Assembly: GCA_964636895.1 (NCBI GenBank)
Contig: CAZWUW010000019.1
Location: forward strand, 1-37,204
Direction: 5' to 3'
DNA: 37,204 nt
Origin: CAZWUW01 sp964636895
Lineage (GTDB): Bacteria; Bacillota; Thermincolia; Thermincolales; CAZWUW01
Position 1 is the first letter of the stretch. Each line of letters starts with the position of its first letter. Below the pieces are notes generated by a model. It was given only the letters and a program-made list of their open reading frames with translations, did not search any database and was not told where the DNA came from. Shown here piece after piece: positions 1 to 7,723 of the stretch. The position numbers and the translations under genes were made by a program.

Positions 1-81
1 AATAAATTGCACTGCCGCCGCAGGTTCTTTATGCGGTAAACTGCCAATCCCCGTGGCCAGACAAAAAGCTTGCAGTTTCAT
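1..81 (-). CDS. N-terminus of a MetE C-terminal/UROD-like protein (partial)
   Basis: The frame starts at an ATG (79-81) behind an AGGAAGGGG ribosome binding site and runs off the left edge, leaving 27 residues. They contain ATGIGSLPHKEPAAAV. The G-I-G-S-L-P-H stretch is typical of the start of B12-independent methionine-synthase-like and uroporphyrinogen-decarboxylase-like proteins in anaerobic Firmicutes. The substrate cannot be told from this fragment. The family assignment rests on this motif alone. Confidence 0.6.
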   Translation of the reverse strand, partial: MKLQAFCLATGIGSLPHKEPAAAVQFI

Positions 82-132
82 TGGTAATCCCCTTCCTATT
101 AGCGGCATAGCCGAGATAATTCTATTAAAACC

Positions 133-161
133 ATGTTATCCGCAAAAAAGGAAAAAATCAA
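133..161 (-). promoter_or_regulatory. candidate sigma-A promoter of the MetE/UROD-like gene
   Basis: On the minus strand TTGATT (156-161) and TAACAT (133-138) are separated by 17 bases, upstream of the gene ending at base 81. This is a consensus-style match only, with two mismatches in the -10 box. Confidence 0.3.
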
Positions 162-236
162 TACCCTAATAGTTAAAGGTTTTACTGTATAAATCTCGAA
201 ATAAATATAAATGAATATCCTTGAGGAGGAATTCCC

Positions 237-602
237 ATGCGCGAAATTCTACGGCTGATGCAGGCAGCCGGCTACGCCGCCGAAGGCTTGGTGCACCTGC
301 TAAAAAACGAAAAAAACACCCTGCTGCTGTTTATAATTGCTGGTCTGGTGCTAATCATCTGCCCGCTCATCGGTTTTTCCGTCATCCAGACAGCCGTCGT
401 TTTCTTGGCCGTCATCCTGACCATTGTAGCCGAAATGCTAAATACCGCCATTGAAATGTCCATAGATATAGTATGCGAAGGGAAATTTCATCCCAAGGTT
501 AAAATTATCAAAGATGTCGCAGCAGCTTCCGTATTTATAGCATTAATCAGCACAGTACTGGTTTTTACACTGTTCCTGACGCATAATCTTCTCTCCGGTT
601 GA
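237..602 (+). CDS. dgkA: DgkA-family integral-membrane lipid kinase (undecaprenol/diacylglycerol kinase)
   Basis: This 121-residue protein has the size and layout of the DgkA family: an amphipathic N-terminus and three membrane helices (about residues 30-48, 50-72 and 97-117). The family signature EMLNTAIEMSID is present, with the catalytic and metal-binding Glu/Asn residues, as is the KIIKDVAAASV segment. In Firmicutes this family mainly phosphorylates undecaprenol, recycling the lipid carrier of peptidoglycan and exopolysaccharide synthesis; that substrate is inferred from the lineage. The start follows an AGGAGG box about 8 bases upstream. The gene is convergent with nagA. Confidence 0.88.
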   Translation: MREILRLMQAAGYAAEGLVHLLKNEKNTLLLFIIAGLVLIICPLIGFSVIQTAVVFLAVILTIVAEMLNTAIEMSIDIVCEGKFHPKVKIIKDVAAASVFIALISTVLVFTLFLTHNLLSG

Positions 603-624
603 CCGGCAGTAGCTTTTCTGCCGG
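603..624. terminator. short hairpin between convergent dgkA and nagA
   Basis: CCGGCAG (603-609) and CTGCCGG (618-624) form a perfect 7-bp stem with an 8-base loop just after the dgkA stop. Neither strand has a clear T-run, so termination activity is uncertain. Confidence 0.35.
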
Positions 625-630
625 CTCAGC

Positions 631-1836
631 TTAAAAATTGACAACTTTCTTCCCCTCAACAAAAGTGGCCAGAACATTAAACTCCCGGTCCATTACCGTA
701 ATATTGCCCTTCAAACCAGGCTCCAGCCTTCCGCAAACCCCTTCCAAGCCCAGAATTACGGCCGGGTTTAAAGAGGCCATTTGAATCGCTTCTTCGACAG
801 CAATCCCAACCATTTGTACCATATTAGCCACTGCCCGGTTCATCGTCAGCGTGCTGCCGGCCAGGGTGCCATCAGCCAACCGGGCTGCACCGGCACATAC
901 ATAAACCTGCTGACCGCCGAGTTTGCAATGCTTTTCCTGCCGGCCTGCAGCACCGATAGCATCCGTAATCAGGGCCACTTTATCTACGCCCTTTAATTTC
1001 AGCAACATACCGATAACCGCCGGATGTACATGCACCCCGTCGGCGATTACATCCACAGTGACAGCCGACATCTGTAGTATCCAACCGGCCGTACCGGGGT
1101 CCCGCTGATGAAACTCGCCCATAGCATTAAACATATGCGTGCCATGACACAACCCGGCCGCCACGGCAGCAGCCAACTCATCCCGGCCGGCAGTCGAGTG
1201 GCCAAGCGCCACCTTAACCTTTTGCTGATGTAAAAAAGAAATTAATTCTATACTACCAGGCAGCTCCGGTGCCAAAGTAACCATCCGCACCAGATCCCCT
1301 TTGCCGGTCAACAATTCCCGCATTTCCCCGACATCGGGCAGCTTTAATGCCTCAGCGGCGTGGGCACCCTTTTTCACCGGATTAAGATACGGACCCTCCA
1401 GATGCACCCCTAACATTTTCGCCCCCGCCGGATCCCGCCGGCTGCAATACTCAGCCGCAGTATTCAGTACCGCCTGCAACCGGTCACAGTCCTCACTTAC
1501 AGTAGCGCCCAAAAATGCCGCCGTCCCCCCCCGGGCATGGAAACAGGCGATAGCCTGCAAAGCCGCCACGGAACCATCCATCACATCATACCCGCCCCCG
1601 CCGTGTACATGCAGGTCAATAAAACCCGGACAAACCAGGTTATCCCCAAAGTCGAACACTTGACCGCCGGTAGGCATACCATTACCATAACCCATCCGGC
1701 TGACGACATCTCCCTGCAATTCCAGCCACCCCTCGCCGGACGGTCGACCGGGGGATACTAAATAACCTTTGATAATTGCCTTCTCCGCCGGGTCCGTGCG
1801 CACAACCTTACCGGCACTCTTGCTGCTATACCCCAA
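631..1836 (-). CDS. nagA: N-acetylglucosamine-6-phosphate deacetylase
   Basis: This 401-residue cytoplasmic amidohydrolase removes the acetyl group from GlcNAc-6-phosphate, feeding amino sugars from wall recycling into glycolysis or back into wall synthesis. The family motifs occur in order: PGFIDLHVHGGGGYD (metal-binding H76 and H78), GVHLEGPY, ALGHSTA, GTHMFNAM, DGVHVHP, the catalytic-Asp stretch LITDAIGAAG and GTLAGSTLTM. The start is TTG, supported by AGGTGA six bases upstream. The gene stands alone, with no nagB beside it. Three TGTCGG boxes with 15-base spacing lie just upstream. Confidence 0.93.
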   Translation of the reverse strand: MGYSSKSAGKVVRTDPAEKAIIKGYLVSPGRPSGEGWLELQGDVVSRMGYGNGMPTGGQVFDFGDNLVCPGFIDLHVHGGGGYDVMDGSVAALQAIACFHARGGTAAFLGATVSEDCDRLQAVLNTAAEYCSRRDPAGAKMLGVHLEGPYLNPVKKGAHAAEALKLPDVGEMRELLTGKGDLVRMVTLAPELPGSIELISFLHQQKVKVALGHSTAGRDELAAAVAAGLCHGTHMFNAMGEFHQRDPGTAGWILQMSAVTVDVIADGVHVHPAVIGMLLKLKGVDKVALITDAIGAAGRQEKHCKLGGQQVYVCAGAARLADGTLAGSTLTMNRAVANMVQMVGIAVEEAIQMASLNPAVILGLEGVCGRLEPGLKGNITVMDREFNVLATFVEGKKVVNF

Positions 1837-1870
1837 ACAAAATCACCTATCCCAATTATCGATTAAAATA

Positions 1871-1908
1871 GTGTCGGTTAAAAAGTTGTCGGCTAAAATA
1901 TTGTCGGT
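1871..1908. repeat. three TGTCGG boxes at exact 15-bp spacing
   Basis: TGTCGG occurs at 1872, 1887 and 1902, each embedded in a unit close to TTGTCGGTTAAAA. The array sits between nagA and the upstream small membrane protein gene and overlaps the latter's stop codon. The regular spacing suggests either a tandem binding site or a small direct-repeat expansion. Confidence 0.5.
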
Positions 1909-2180
1909 TCTACCGGTGCCTCATCTATGTGCTTTTTATACCCACAAAGGGTCACGAGCACCAAATAACCCAAAGCCAACACCAGTGAAACAATATGTAA
2001 TATCCGTACAAGCCCAGGCACATCATAAAATAAATAATTATCCCCCACCACCAGCAAACCGTGGAAGGCGGTATAAAGCTCACCTTCTCCTGCAAAACGC
2101 ACAAAACCGAGTGCCAGCACCATGGCTTGGTACTCCATGTATGCCACTGCCAATGGTATAAAATACAGTAGTTTTCTCAT
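1893..2180 (-). CDS. small membrane protein of unknown function
   Basis: I do not recognise this protein. The start is placed at the ATG at 2178-2180 (MRKLLYFIPL) because AAAGGGAG lies six bases upstream; a longer frame reaches 2252 but lacks such a site. The 95-residue product has hydrophobic segments at about residues 4-26 and 61-83, separated by a short loop, and a charged tail ending in EAPVEPTIF. It follows the zinc-ribbon gene in the same direction and may be cotranscribed with it. Confidence 0.55.
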   Translation of the reverse strand: MRKLLYFIPLAVAYMEYQAMVLALGFVRFAGEGELYTAFHGLLVVGDNYLFYDVPGLVRILHIVSLVLALGYLVLVTLCGYKKHIDEAPVEPTIF

Positions 2181-2253
2181 TTTTTTCTCCCTTTTGGTTT
2201 TTTCTGCCCGCACTTTAATTATACTTGTTTTTATACCGCCACGACAAGCCAAA

Positions 2254-2505
2254 TCACATGATTATCTGACATATTCCGACACGCTCGTCAAAACCACAAG
2301 CCGCACATGCCAACAGGTGAATACACCGGCAATCCCTTCCACCGGCAGCGGGATAAGGTTCATATAGTTCCTGGTTTTCATACGGACTATAAGGACCATA
2401 AAAATCCTCCAGAGTGCCCTTATCTTCCAATAATCCACCCGCACAACAAGGACAATTCTTGTTTATCATGATGAACCCGTTACAAACGGGACAGCCCAGC
2501 TCCAC
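2254..2505 (-). CDS. small zinc-ribbon-like protein
   Basis: The frame encodes 83 residues from a GTG at 2503-2505, chosen because a perfect AGGAGG lies seven bases upstream; a longer ATG start at 2553 lacks a good site. It carries paired cysteines (CPVC, NCPCC, then CRC and CAAC), enough for two zinc knuckles, and a GPYSPYEN segment. The pattern looks like small uncharacterised clostridial zinc-ribbon proteins, but no function can be given. It is divergent from the YdcF-like gene. Confidence 0.6.
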   Translation of the reverse strand: MELGCPVCNGFIMINKNCPCCAGGLLEDKGTLEDFYGPYSPYENQELYEPYPAAGGRDCRCIHLLACAACGFDERVGICQIIM

Positions 2506-2577
2506 ACCTTTTCCTCCTCGGTCCTGCCAATTCTTATATTCCCGGGGCAACATTCTTACTCAGGTGGTGATAGACAA

Positions 2578-3186
2578 ATGCGCCTAGTACGCAATCTTTC
2601 CATATTGCTTATCGTTTCATTTCTAATGTTGTTATATACTCCTTTATTGGAATACCTGGCAGCACCTCTGATTATAAAAGACAAGCCCCGCCGGACGCAG
2701 GCCGTCGTAGTCCTGAGCGGCGGCTGGGAAACCACGGAGCGGCTGGGCAAAAGCACATTGGAGCGATATAAATACGGCATCAAATTATTTCAGGACGGTT
2801 ATGCACCACTGCTTATCTTCTCCGGCGGCAACCTGGAGGACCGGCCCGCCGAAGCTGACCAAATGGCGGAAACAGCCCTGGCAGACGGCTTCCCCTACCA
2901 GGCCCTGATTTCAGAAAACAGCTCGTCAACCACATGGGAAAACGTACTTTTTACCAAAAAAATATTGAAAGAAAAAAGCATTAAGCAAATAATACTGGTA
3001 ACCTCACCGTACCATATGCGCCGGTCCAAAATGATGTTTGAAGCAAAAAACGTCAAGGTTATTGCCCTGCCGGTGCCCGACAGCGAACTGTACACCGCCG
3101 GTGGCACCCGCCGCCTCACTCTGACCAAGGTGGTGCTGCTGGAATACCTGAAATTGGGGCTATATAAGTTAGGTTTGCCGGTATGA
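2578..3186 (+). CDS. YdcF/ElyC-like DUF218 protein
   Basis: This 202-residue protein starts with one membrane anchor (about residues 7-24) followed by a DUF218 domain: AVVVLSGGW, LLIFSGGN, the acidic/Ser stretch ENSSSTTWENV and ILVTSPYHMRRS. Members such as E. coli ElyC (YcbC) and SanA act in envelope or lipid-carrier metabolism, while YdcF binds S-adenosylmethionine in vitro; the exact reaction here is unknown. The start follows AGGTGGTG about eight bases upstream. A strong hairpin terminator follows immediately. Confidence 0.8.
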   Translation: MRLVRNLSILLIVSFLMLLYTPLLEYLAAPLIIKDKPRRTQAVVVLSGGWETTERLGKSTLERYKYGIKLFQDGYAPLLIFSGGNLEDRPAEADQMAETALADGFPYQALISENSSSTTWENVLFTKKILKEKSIKQIILVTSPYHMRRSKMMFEAKNVKVIALPVPDSELYTAGGTRRLTLTKVVLLEYLKLGLYKLGLPV

Positions 3187-3189
3187 ACC

Positions 3190-3241
3190 CAAAAAAAAGG
3201 CGCCACCTCAAAAACGTAGTTTTGGGACGGCCCCTTTTTTT
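3190..3241. terminator. bidirectional intrinsic terminator
   Basis: An A-run plus GGCGCC pairs with GGCCCC plus a T-run (one mismatch), and an inner CAAAAAC/GTTTTGG stem extends it. The A-rich and T-rich flanks let it work for the YdcF-like gene on the plus strand and for the convergent glucan operon on the minus strand. Confidence 0.75.
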
Positions 3242-3264
3242 ATGTTCATCACCCGCCGGCAGGC

Positions 3265-5265
3265 TCATTTTCCCGGTTCAGGCGGTAACTCACACAACTC
3301 CGTGCAAGTCATTGACCTCATCTTTTCCAGCAAAAGCTGCCCCGCCAGCACATAACCTGCATGGGACCAGGTCAGTGGTGCCACAGATAACGGTTCCCCG
3401 GTATAAGGATGCAGCTGTTCCGGCAAAATACCGCTAAACATGGCGTTCTTAGTAACCCACTGCAGCAACTGCAGCGGCTTCTGCAAGTCTTCGGCGTGCT
3501 GCGCCTTGGCAATATACCACTCGGCCAGCCACAAAGTACAGATAAACCAGGGATTACCGGGTACCCGAGCAATATCGCCAGACTTCTGGAAATAATAATC
3601 ATTGGTATAGCGGGCAATCCCCCCAATATCCGTCTTCACCCATAGCCCGGCTTCAATCGCCTGCATTGTTGCCGCCACCCGCGGGTCGTCGGCCGGCAGC
3701 ACACCGAACGCCGCCACCCCATACAGACTGCTCTCCAACGTTAAATCTTTTTTCACAGTACCGTCTTCTTCAATATAAAGTCCCCTGATAAAACGGTTCA
3801 GACCTTCATCATAAAGATGCATCAACATCCCGCTTTTAATGCGTTCAGCAGTCTCACTGAACAACGCGGCCCGTTCATCATCGGCAAATATTTTGGCAAA
3901 ATTCGCCGCCGCCTTTAACCCGCCGTAAACCGCCGCCGAGGTAAAGGTAAAAATCCCCCGCCGTTCCTCCCACAAATCATAACTCTCTTCCGGCAAGTCC
4001 AGCCCTTCATGCAGATATTTTACCATAAAATTCCCGGCCGGCCGAATCAAGGACCGGTAAAACAACTGGCATAGCTCAATGTTTTTGGTCTTTTGATAAT
4101 ACTCCCATAACGCAAAAATCACCAGTGCCGTTTCATCCTCCTGAATCGGCAGCTGCGGCTTGCCATTGCTGATCCAGGGATGCCAGCTCGAGCCCACCGA
4201 CCCATCCGGATTATATTTGTGCAACAAGAATCCCCCTGAAGTCAGGGCATTTTCACAAAACTTAAAAAACTGCTCGGTCATCTCCGGATAACCGGCTTTT
4301 ATCAGGCTGTACGAAACCAAAGCCCCGTCCCGTGGCCACATATAACTGTAATGATCCCGGTTGTACTGCATAATATCCGAATCATTGGCGGCCAGGACAG
4401 CGCCCCGCTTATCCACCTGAGTTCTGATAATCAACAGGCTGCGTTTATACAAACCCATAATATCCTCAGGCAAAGAATTGCCGCTCTGGTCATTTTTATT
4501 CACCCACTGCCGCCAATAAGCCGAAACAGATTTCAATATCTTCTCCGGTGACCGCTGCCGGACATATTCATCCAGCTTACGGACCTCCTGAAATTTTATA
4601 CCGACAGTAATCCAATAATAAAGTTCATCCCTGCCTTTAGGCGGTAAATAACAGCGGAAACTGACCGTACTGTCCACCGACCCCTGGGCAATGGGGTTGC
4701 CCTGCAGATGACCGTCTTCAGCATCCCGCCAGGTTCCCTCAGCCCCCCGGAACCGCTTAGTCCCGGTGGCATACTGAAAAATACCGCCATTGCCGGTATA
4801 ACCATTAACCATAAAATACTTGCCCTTTTTATAATGATAAAGGGTGTTCAGCTGAGGCTCATATACCGCCGTATCACCTACATCAGACTCATCAATAGAA
4901 AAATCGTGGGTAAAAAACAGCCGCACTTCCCGGTTCCGTTCCGTTAAGTTGCGAACAATAACCTTTTTGACATAAATATTGTCATTATAATGAACAAAAT
5001 CATTAATCACTAAAGATATGCCCATATCAGGGTTAGTAGCCTGCACACAAGTAACCAGCGTCTCTTTTTTATAGCGCAAAGTCCGTACCCAGGCACTCTC
5101 ATCACACCAGGAAAAACGTCCTTCCGTCCATACTCCCAGACCGTTCTTATTGCCGGAAATATGGTTGCACTGGCCTACAAAAGGAAAATAAAGATCCCGC
5201 ATATTAACCCCGGCGTCAAAGTTAATAAGCATACTGCCATTACCAATGACCAAATGCCTTGGCAC
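3265..5265 (-). CDS. glycoside hydrolase family 15 (glucoamylase-like)
   Basis: This 666-residue protein lacks a signal peptide, so it should act inside the cell. An N-terminal beta-sandwich (about residues 1-250) precedes the (alpha/alpha)6 barrel. GH15 motifs include YMWPRDGALV (308-317), YDLWEERRG around E433/E434 (general acid), GNPWFICTLWLAEWY and LPEQ with E616 as the likely base. GH15 enzymes release glucose from non-reducing ends of alpha-glucans; some members act on trehalose or dextran. The start is GTG with GGGGTGG upstream. It is the last gene of the operon, 14 bases after the nucleotidyltransferase gene, and suits turnover of the glucan made by the upstream fusion enzyme. Confidence 0.88.
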   Translation of the reverse strand: MPRHLVIGNGSMLINFDAGVNMRDLYFPFVGQCNHISGNKNGLGVWTEGRFSWCDESAWVRTLRYKKETLVTCVQATNPDMGISLVINDFVHYNDNIYVKKVIVRNLTERNREVRLFFTHDFSIDESDVGDTAVYEPQLNTLYHYKKGKYFMVNGYTGNGGIFQYATGTKRFRGAEGTWRDAEDGHLQGNPIAQGSVDSTVSFRCYLPPKGRDELYYWITVGIKFQEVRKLDEYVRQRSPEKILKSVSAYWRQWVNKNDQSGNSLPEDIMGLYKRSLLIIRTQVDKRGAVLAANDSDIMQYNRDHYSYMWPRDGALVSYSLIKAGYPEMTEQFFKFCENALTSGGFLLHKYNPDGSVGSSWHPWISNGKPQLPIQEDETALVIFALWEYYQKTKNIELCQLFYRSLIRPAGNFMVKYLHEGLDLPEESYDLWEERRGIFTFTSAAVYGGLKAAANFAKIFADDERAALFSETAERIKSGMLMHLYDEGLNRFIRGLYIEEDGTVKKDLTLESSLYGVAAFGVLPADDPRVAATMQAIEAGLWVKTDIGGIARYTNDYYFQKSGDIARVPGNPWFICTLWLAEWYIAKAQHAEDLQKPLQLLQWVTKNAMFSGILPEQLHPYTGEPLSVAPLTWSHAGYVLAGQLLLEKMRSMTCTELCELPPEPGK

Positions 5266-5279
5266 AAAACCACCCCTAT

Positions 5280-7697
5280 TTACACCACTGATTTATAATC
5301 CGCAATTTTTTGGGCATAGACTATGGCCAGTTCTTTAGCCCGCTCCTGGCTGTCAGCTTCGCTTAATATGCAAAAAACCGGTTCTTCACTGTCCGGCAGC
5401 ACCAGTGCCCACCCCTGCGGATAATAGACCTTAATACCGTCCAGCAATTCAACTTGCCGGCCTTTAATATCCTCCATCAACCGGCGCATAACCAGGCCTT
5501 TTGCCGCCCAGGGACACTGTACAAGTTCTTTATATACATGACATTTGGGGATATTATTAATAATATTCTCCAGAGAGTTCTGTTGTCCTTGCAAAAAATC
5601 CAGTAATTTTATAAAAACATATGTACCGTCTAACAACGGCTGAAACAATTCATTTTTACTAACCTCCATCAACGCCCGGGGATTGGCTTTAGTCCGCACC
5701 ACCGTTCCCCCTGACGCCGTTGCCAGCCGCTCGATCACCGACGGCGCGGTTACCGGAATACCCAGTGTACGGCCGGGGCCGCCGGCAAAAAATACTGCCG
5801 CCCATAAGGTCAGGATACGCTCATCCCGGATAATTTGTCCTTCACCGGTAATCAAAATCAAATCATCCGCATTACTGTTAAGCACAATCCCCAAATCCTG
5901 ACGGTTCTCCCGCACCATTGCCGCCAAATCAGTCAGCGAATAATCGGCCTGATGCACCGTACTTACCTGGCAGCCCAGTTTTTCAAAAACCGGCGGGATA
6001 AACCAACCCAGGTTTAAGTAATCGTAAGCAACCAGCACTTTAAAGCGGCAGCGCCTGATAAGGTCATGATTAATGTTTTTCAGGATCCCCTCACGGTAAG
6101 CATCAGCAAGCTGGGGCACATATTTGACCTCACCCAGCTGCTCCACGTCCGGCCGCCGGAAATCCTCCTGAAAAAACGCGTTTTCTATCTTCCGCTCAAA
6201 GTCCTTACTAATGTTAATCCCATCACAATCCAGGAATTCCAACAACACGCGGTTTTTATCAAAGGGCGGCAAAACCCTGATATGCACACCGCCGCCCGCG
6301 CCCAGGCTTTTTACCGCATATCTGTTAATAGCCGTAGTGGTAACTCCGATATCAGCTACCATCACCCCGGAAGCCAGCAGACCGGCGGCAAAGGCCTTTT
6401 GCACTACCTGGGAAGCCCGGTGTCGGTCATTACTCAGAATCACCTGTGTCCCCTGCTTTAAATTGGCCCCATAAGCCACAGCCAGTTTGACTACAAATTC
6501 CGGCGTCATATCAATATTGGCCAAGCCGCTTACACCTGGGACGGAAAACAGGTTTTTGCGGCGGGATTCCCCCCAGATCAGCGAATCAGCCAAAACGGTA
6601 CCATCTTCCACTACTTTATTGGGCCAAACCTTCACCCGAGGCTTGACTGATACCTTCTGTCCCAAATAACTGCCGTCACCGAGTACCGACCCTTCGTATA
6701 AGGTGCTATTGGCCTGAATCTTCGTATGACTGCAAAGCACAGTCCCTCTAAGCAGCACACCGTGATCAAGATAGTTGTAATCCCACAACACTGAACGGCG
6801 TACTGATGTCCCACCCCGCAATATATTTTCATTACCCAGTATAGCGTATGCACCCAGCTCTACCCCGGCACTCACCCGGCAGTTATCCCCGACAAAAACC
6901 GGCGGCACAAGCTTAGCACCGGGGTCAAGAACAACATTTTCGCCTATCCATACTCCTGCCCGAACCTGATTGCCTTTTATGGCCGCATCTACTTTGCCGT
7001 CCAGGATATCCAAATGAGTCTGACAATACTGGTCCAGACTGCCAATATCCGACCAATAACCTTCAGCAATATAGCCGTAAAGGGCCTCCCCTTTATCCAT
7101 CAATAACGGAAAAAGGTCCTTGCTAAAATCAAAAAAACAGTCCGCCGCATAAAACTTAAAAATATCCGGCTGAATGATGTAAATACCGGTATTTACCGTA
7201 TCGCTGAATACCTCGCTCCAGGAAGGTTTTTCCAGAAATCTAATTATTCTGCCCTGTTCATCACACATAACCACACCATATTCCATCGGCGCGGCCACCT
7301 TGGCCAGCACCATGGTAATGATGCCTTGCTTCTGCCGGTGATAGGCAATAGCTTTGGATAAATCATAATCAGTCAGACCGTCCCCGCTGATTACCAGAAA
7401 CGGCTCATCCAAAAACTCCGCCGCATTTCTGACACTACCCGCAGTACCAAGGGGAGTCATCTCTTCAAAATAATGCAGCCGCACACCCCAGGCCGAACCA
7501 TCGCCAAAATAGTCCCGAATCACATCCGGCAAATACTGCAAGGTAACGGCAATTTCAGTAATCCCGTATTTTTTCAGTAGCTCAATGGCATACTCCATCA
7601 CCGGCTTGTTTAATACCGGCACCATCGGTTTCGGTTTGTTGCATGTCAACGGCCGCAACCTGGACCCTTGGCCACCCGCCATGATAACTGCTTTCAT
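5280..7697 (-). CDS. sugar-1-phosphate nucleotidyltransferase / degenerate phosphomutase fusion
   Basis: The N-terminal domain (1-235) is a GT-A nucleotidyltransferase with GGQGSRLRPLTCNKPKP, ISGDGLTD and the EKPSW segment. A left-handed beta-helix (about 245-375) and a phosphomannomutase/phosphoglucomutase-like region (about 395-800) follow. Such proteins are usually labelled mannose-1-phosphate guanylyltransferase, but the context makes a glucose-1-phosphate role equally possible. The mutase part lacks the usual SHNP phosphoserine loop (VHIRVLPP at 471-478) and the DGDxDR metal loop (NSNADD at 607-612), so it is probably not a working mutase and may be regulatory. It lies between the GH57-GT4 and GH15 genes. 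Confidence 0.85.
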   Translation of the reverse strand: MKAVIMAGGQGSRLRPLTCNKPKPMVPVLNKPVMEYAIELLKKYGITEIAVTLQYLPDVIRDYFGDGSAWGVRLHYFEEMTPLGTAGSVRNAAEFLDEPFLVISGDGLTDYDLSKAIAYHRQKQGIITMVLAKVAAPMEYGVVMCDEQGRIIRFLEKPSWSEVFSDTVNTGIYIIQPDIFKFYAADCFFDFSKDLFPLLMDKGEALYGYIAEGYWSDIGSLDQYCQTHLDILDGKVDAAIKGNQVRAGVWIGENVVLDPGAKLVPPVFVGDNCRVSAGVELGAYAILGNENILRGGTSVRRSVLWDYNYLDHGVLLRGTVLCSHTKIQANSTLYEGSVLGDGSYLGQKVSVKPRVKVWPNKVVEDGTVLADSLIWGESRRKNLFSVPGVSGLANIDMTPEFVVKLAVAYGANLKQGTQVILSNDRHRASQVVQKAFAAGLLASGVMVADIGVTTTAINRYAVKSLGAGGGVHIRVLPPFDKNRVLLEFLDCDGINISKDFERKIENAFFQEDFRRPDVEQLGEVKYVPQLADAYREGILKNINHDLIRRCRFKVLVAYDYLNLGWFIPPVFEKLGCQVSTVHQADYSLTDLAAMVRENRQDLGIVLNSNADDLILITGEGQIIRDERILTLWAAVFFAGGPGRTLGIPVTAPSVIERLATASGGTVVRTKANPRALMEVSKNELFQPLLDGTYVFIKLLDFLQGQQNSLENIINNIPKCHVYKELVQCPWAAKGLVMRRLMEDIKGRQVELLDGIKVYYPQGWALVLPDSEEPVFCILSEADSQERAKELAIVYAQKIADYKSVV

Positions 7698-7723
7698 CCC
7701 ATTACCCCCTCGTATTTATTCAC

